This document shows, piece after piece, positions 6,626 to 7,465 of a DNA stretch of 7,465 nt. The number at the start of each line of letters is the position of its first letter. The stretch's first letter is position 1. A model generated the notes under the pieces. The model was not told the DNA's origin and searched no databases. It was given only the letters and a program-made list of their open reading frames with translations. The DNA lies in the NCBI GenBank assembly GCA_027083715.1, contig JALWNR010000107.1, positions 1 to 7,465 on the forward strand, given 5' to 3'. The stretch is from Bacteroidales bacterium. Its GTDB lineage: Bacteria > Bacteroidota > Bacteroidia > Bacteroidales > NBLH01. A program made the position numbers and the translations under genes.

Positions 6626-6637
6626 CATGAAAACTAT

Positions 6638-6645
6638 TACATTTG
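6638..6645 (+). promoter_or_regulatory. Candidate -7 promoter box for the alpha-oxoamine synthase gene
   Basis: TACATTTG fully matches the Bacteroidota -7 consensus TAnnTTTG. The transcript would begin near 6652, giving an AT-rich leader of about 90 nt before the ATG at 6740. A TTTG at 6604-6607 lies 30 bp upstream, too far for a normal -33 element. No other full -7 match occurs between 6645 and the start codon. Confidence 0.5.
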
Positions 6646-6739
6646 CATATTATTTATTATTCTAAATAACATAAAAATAAACTATTCTAGTAAAATACTT
6701 AATTACAACACATTACAATTAGCATAAAAGATTTAATTT

Positions 6740-7465
6740 ATGAAGCACAAAGACGTTTTTGATAAAATGGAAATGTCTAATTCTGATTTAGGAAAATATC
6801 AGGAAGTTGGACATGGTTATTATTTATTCCCAAAATTAGAAGGAGAAATTGCTCCAATTATGAAATTTCGAGGCAAGGATGTTTTAACATGGAGTTTAAA
6901 TAATTATATTGGTTTGGCAAATCATCCCGAAGTGAGAAAGGCAGATGCCGAGGCAGCCAAAGAATGGGGTCTTGCCTACCCTATGGGCGCACGTATGATG
7001 AGCGGGCAAACCAAATATCATGAAGAGCTGGAACAAAAACTGGCAGATTTTGTTGGAAAAGAACGTGGCTATCTTTTAAACTACGGCTATCAGGGAATTG
7101 TTTCAATTATTGATGCGACACTGGGAAGAAACGATATTGCCGTTTACGATTCGGACTCACACGCATCTATCCTTGACGGACTTCGCCTGCACATGGGAAA
7201 ACGCTTTGTGTACAAGCATAATGATATGGAAAGCCTTGAAAAAATGCTAAAAAAAGCCGAACGTCAGGCTGCCCTGAGAGGTGGTGGCGTTTTGGTAATC
7301 ACCGAAGGTGTTTTTGGTATGGAAGGCGACTTAGGTAACCTGAAAGCAATTACCGACTTAAAAGAAAAATACGATTTTCGTTTATTAGTAGATGATGCAC
7401 ACGGCTTTGGCACAATGGGTGCAACAGGTGCCGGAACAGGCGAACATTTTGGTGTTCAGGATAAA
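6740..7465 (+). CDS. Alpha-oxoamine synthase family PLP-dependent enzyme (BioF/Kbl/SPT-like), 3' truncated
   Basis: The first 242 residues of a fold-type I PLP enzyme; the frame is open to the window edge. The family condenses an amino acid with an acyl thioester, with loss of CO2. Landmarks: SLNNYIGLANHPEV (52-65), GARMMSG followed by YHEELE (83-98), NYGYQGI (114-120), SDSHASILDGLRL with the PLP-stacking H141, TEGVFGMEGD (188-197) and VDDAHGFG with the PLP-contacting D218 and H221. The catalytic lysine normally comes about 30 residues further on, beyond the edge. The usual VFSMDGD serine is Gly193 here. Candidate activities are serine palmitoyltransferase, cysteate acyltransferase (sulfonolipids), 2-amino-3-ketobutyrate CoA ligase or 8-amino-7-oxononanoate synthase; none can be chosen from this part. 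The ATG at 6740 leaves a normal N-terminal extension. Its own promoter box lies about 95 bp upstream. Confidence 0.88.
   Translation, partial: MKHKDVFDKMEMSNSDLGKYQEVGHGYYLFPKLEGEIAPIMKFRGKDVLTWSLNNYIGLANHPEVRKADAEAAKEWGLAYPMGARMMSGQTKYHEELEQKLADFVGKERGYLLNYGYQGIVSIIDATLGRNDIAVYDSDSHASILDGLRLHMGKRFVYKHNDMESLEKMLKKAERQAALRGGGVLVITEGVFGMEGDLGNLKAITDLKEKYDFRLLVDDAHGFGTMGATGAGTGEHFGVQDK

Noticed and set aside
1..7465. Novel defence, mobile or RNA-based system
   Set aside because: Every substantial open frame belongs to a known housekeeping or envelope family. I saw no transposase, integrase, reverse transcriptase, nuclease or toxin motif, and no structured RNA beyond small AT-rich hairpins.

Overview
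This window looks like ordinary chromosome from a member of the Bacteroidota. The DNA is AT-rich. No clear Shine-Dalgarno motif stands out before the starts, and four intergenic sites match or nearly match the phylum-specific -7 promoter box TAnnTTTG. The proteins (an IspH with a GATSTP motif, a GS-I-like glutamine synthetase with the HSEVGNF/QHEIEF signature, a lipoprotein NPP phosphodiesterase) also have a Bacteroidota look. Order and genus cannot be fixed from the sequence alone.

Layout from left to right: the C-terminal tail of an unidentified membrane protein on + (3-101); a convergent spacer; a cation diffusion facilitator on - (243-1172); a short divergent promoter region; a glutamine synthetase family enzyme on + (1264-2769); a spacer of about 240 bp with a degenerate 16-bp GTTTAAAAGTTGA repeat and a strong -7 box; a tightly packed + strand run of cmk, ispH, a YdcF/ElyC-like membrane protein and a nucleotide pyrophosphatase/phosphodiesterase lipoprotein (3013-6566, gaps of 12, 3 and 11 bp); a 173-bp spacer with three small hairpins and another -7 box; and the 5' two thirds of an alpha-oxoamine synthase-type PLP enzyme that runs off the right edge.

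Functionally the window is mostly housekeeping: ammonium assimilation, CMP/dCMP phosphorylation, the last step of the MEP isoprenoid pathway, metal efflux, envelope maintenance, periplasmic phosphodiester hydrolysis and probably sphingoid- or sulfonolipid-type base synthesis (or an amino-oxoacid synthase of related chemistry). cmk-ispH adjacency is a familiar arrangement. The two downstream envelope genes appear to be co-transcribed with it.

I found no evidence for a new defence, mobile or RNA system. The points worth a second look are subfamily features: an NxxxD metal site in the CDF protein, an insertion and a lost adenylylation tyrosine in the glutamine synthetase, the intergenic repeat, the hairpin cluster, and the identity of the last gene. 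Several starts were moved downstream from the longest possible reading frame because a promoter box, a neighbouring gene or a signal peptide makes the longer form unlikely.
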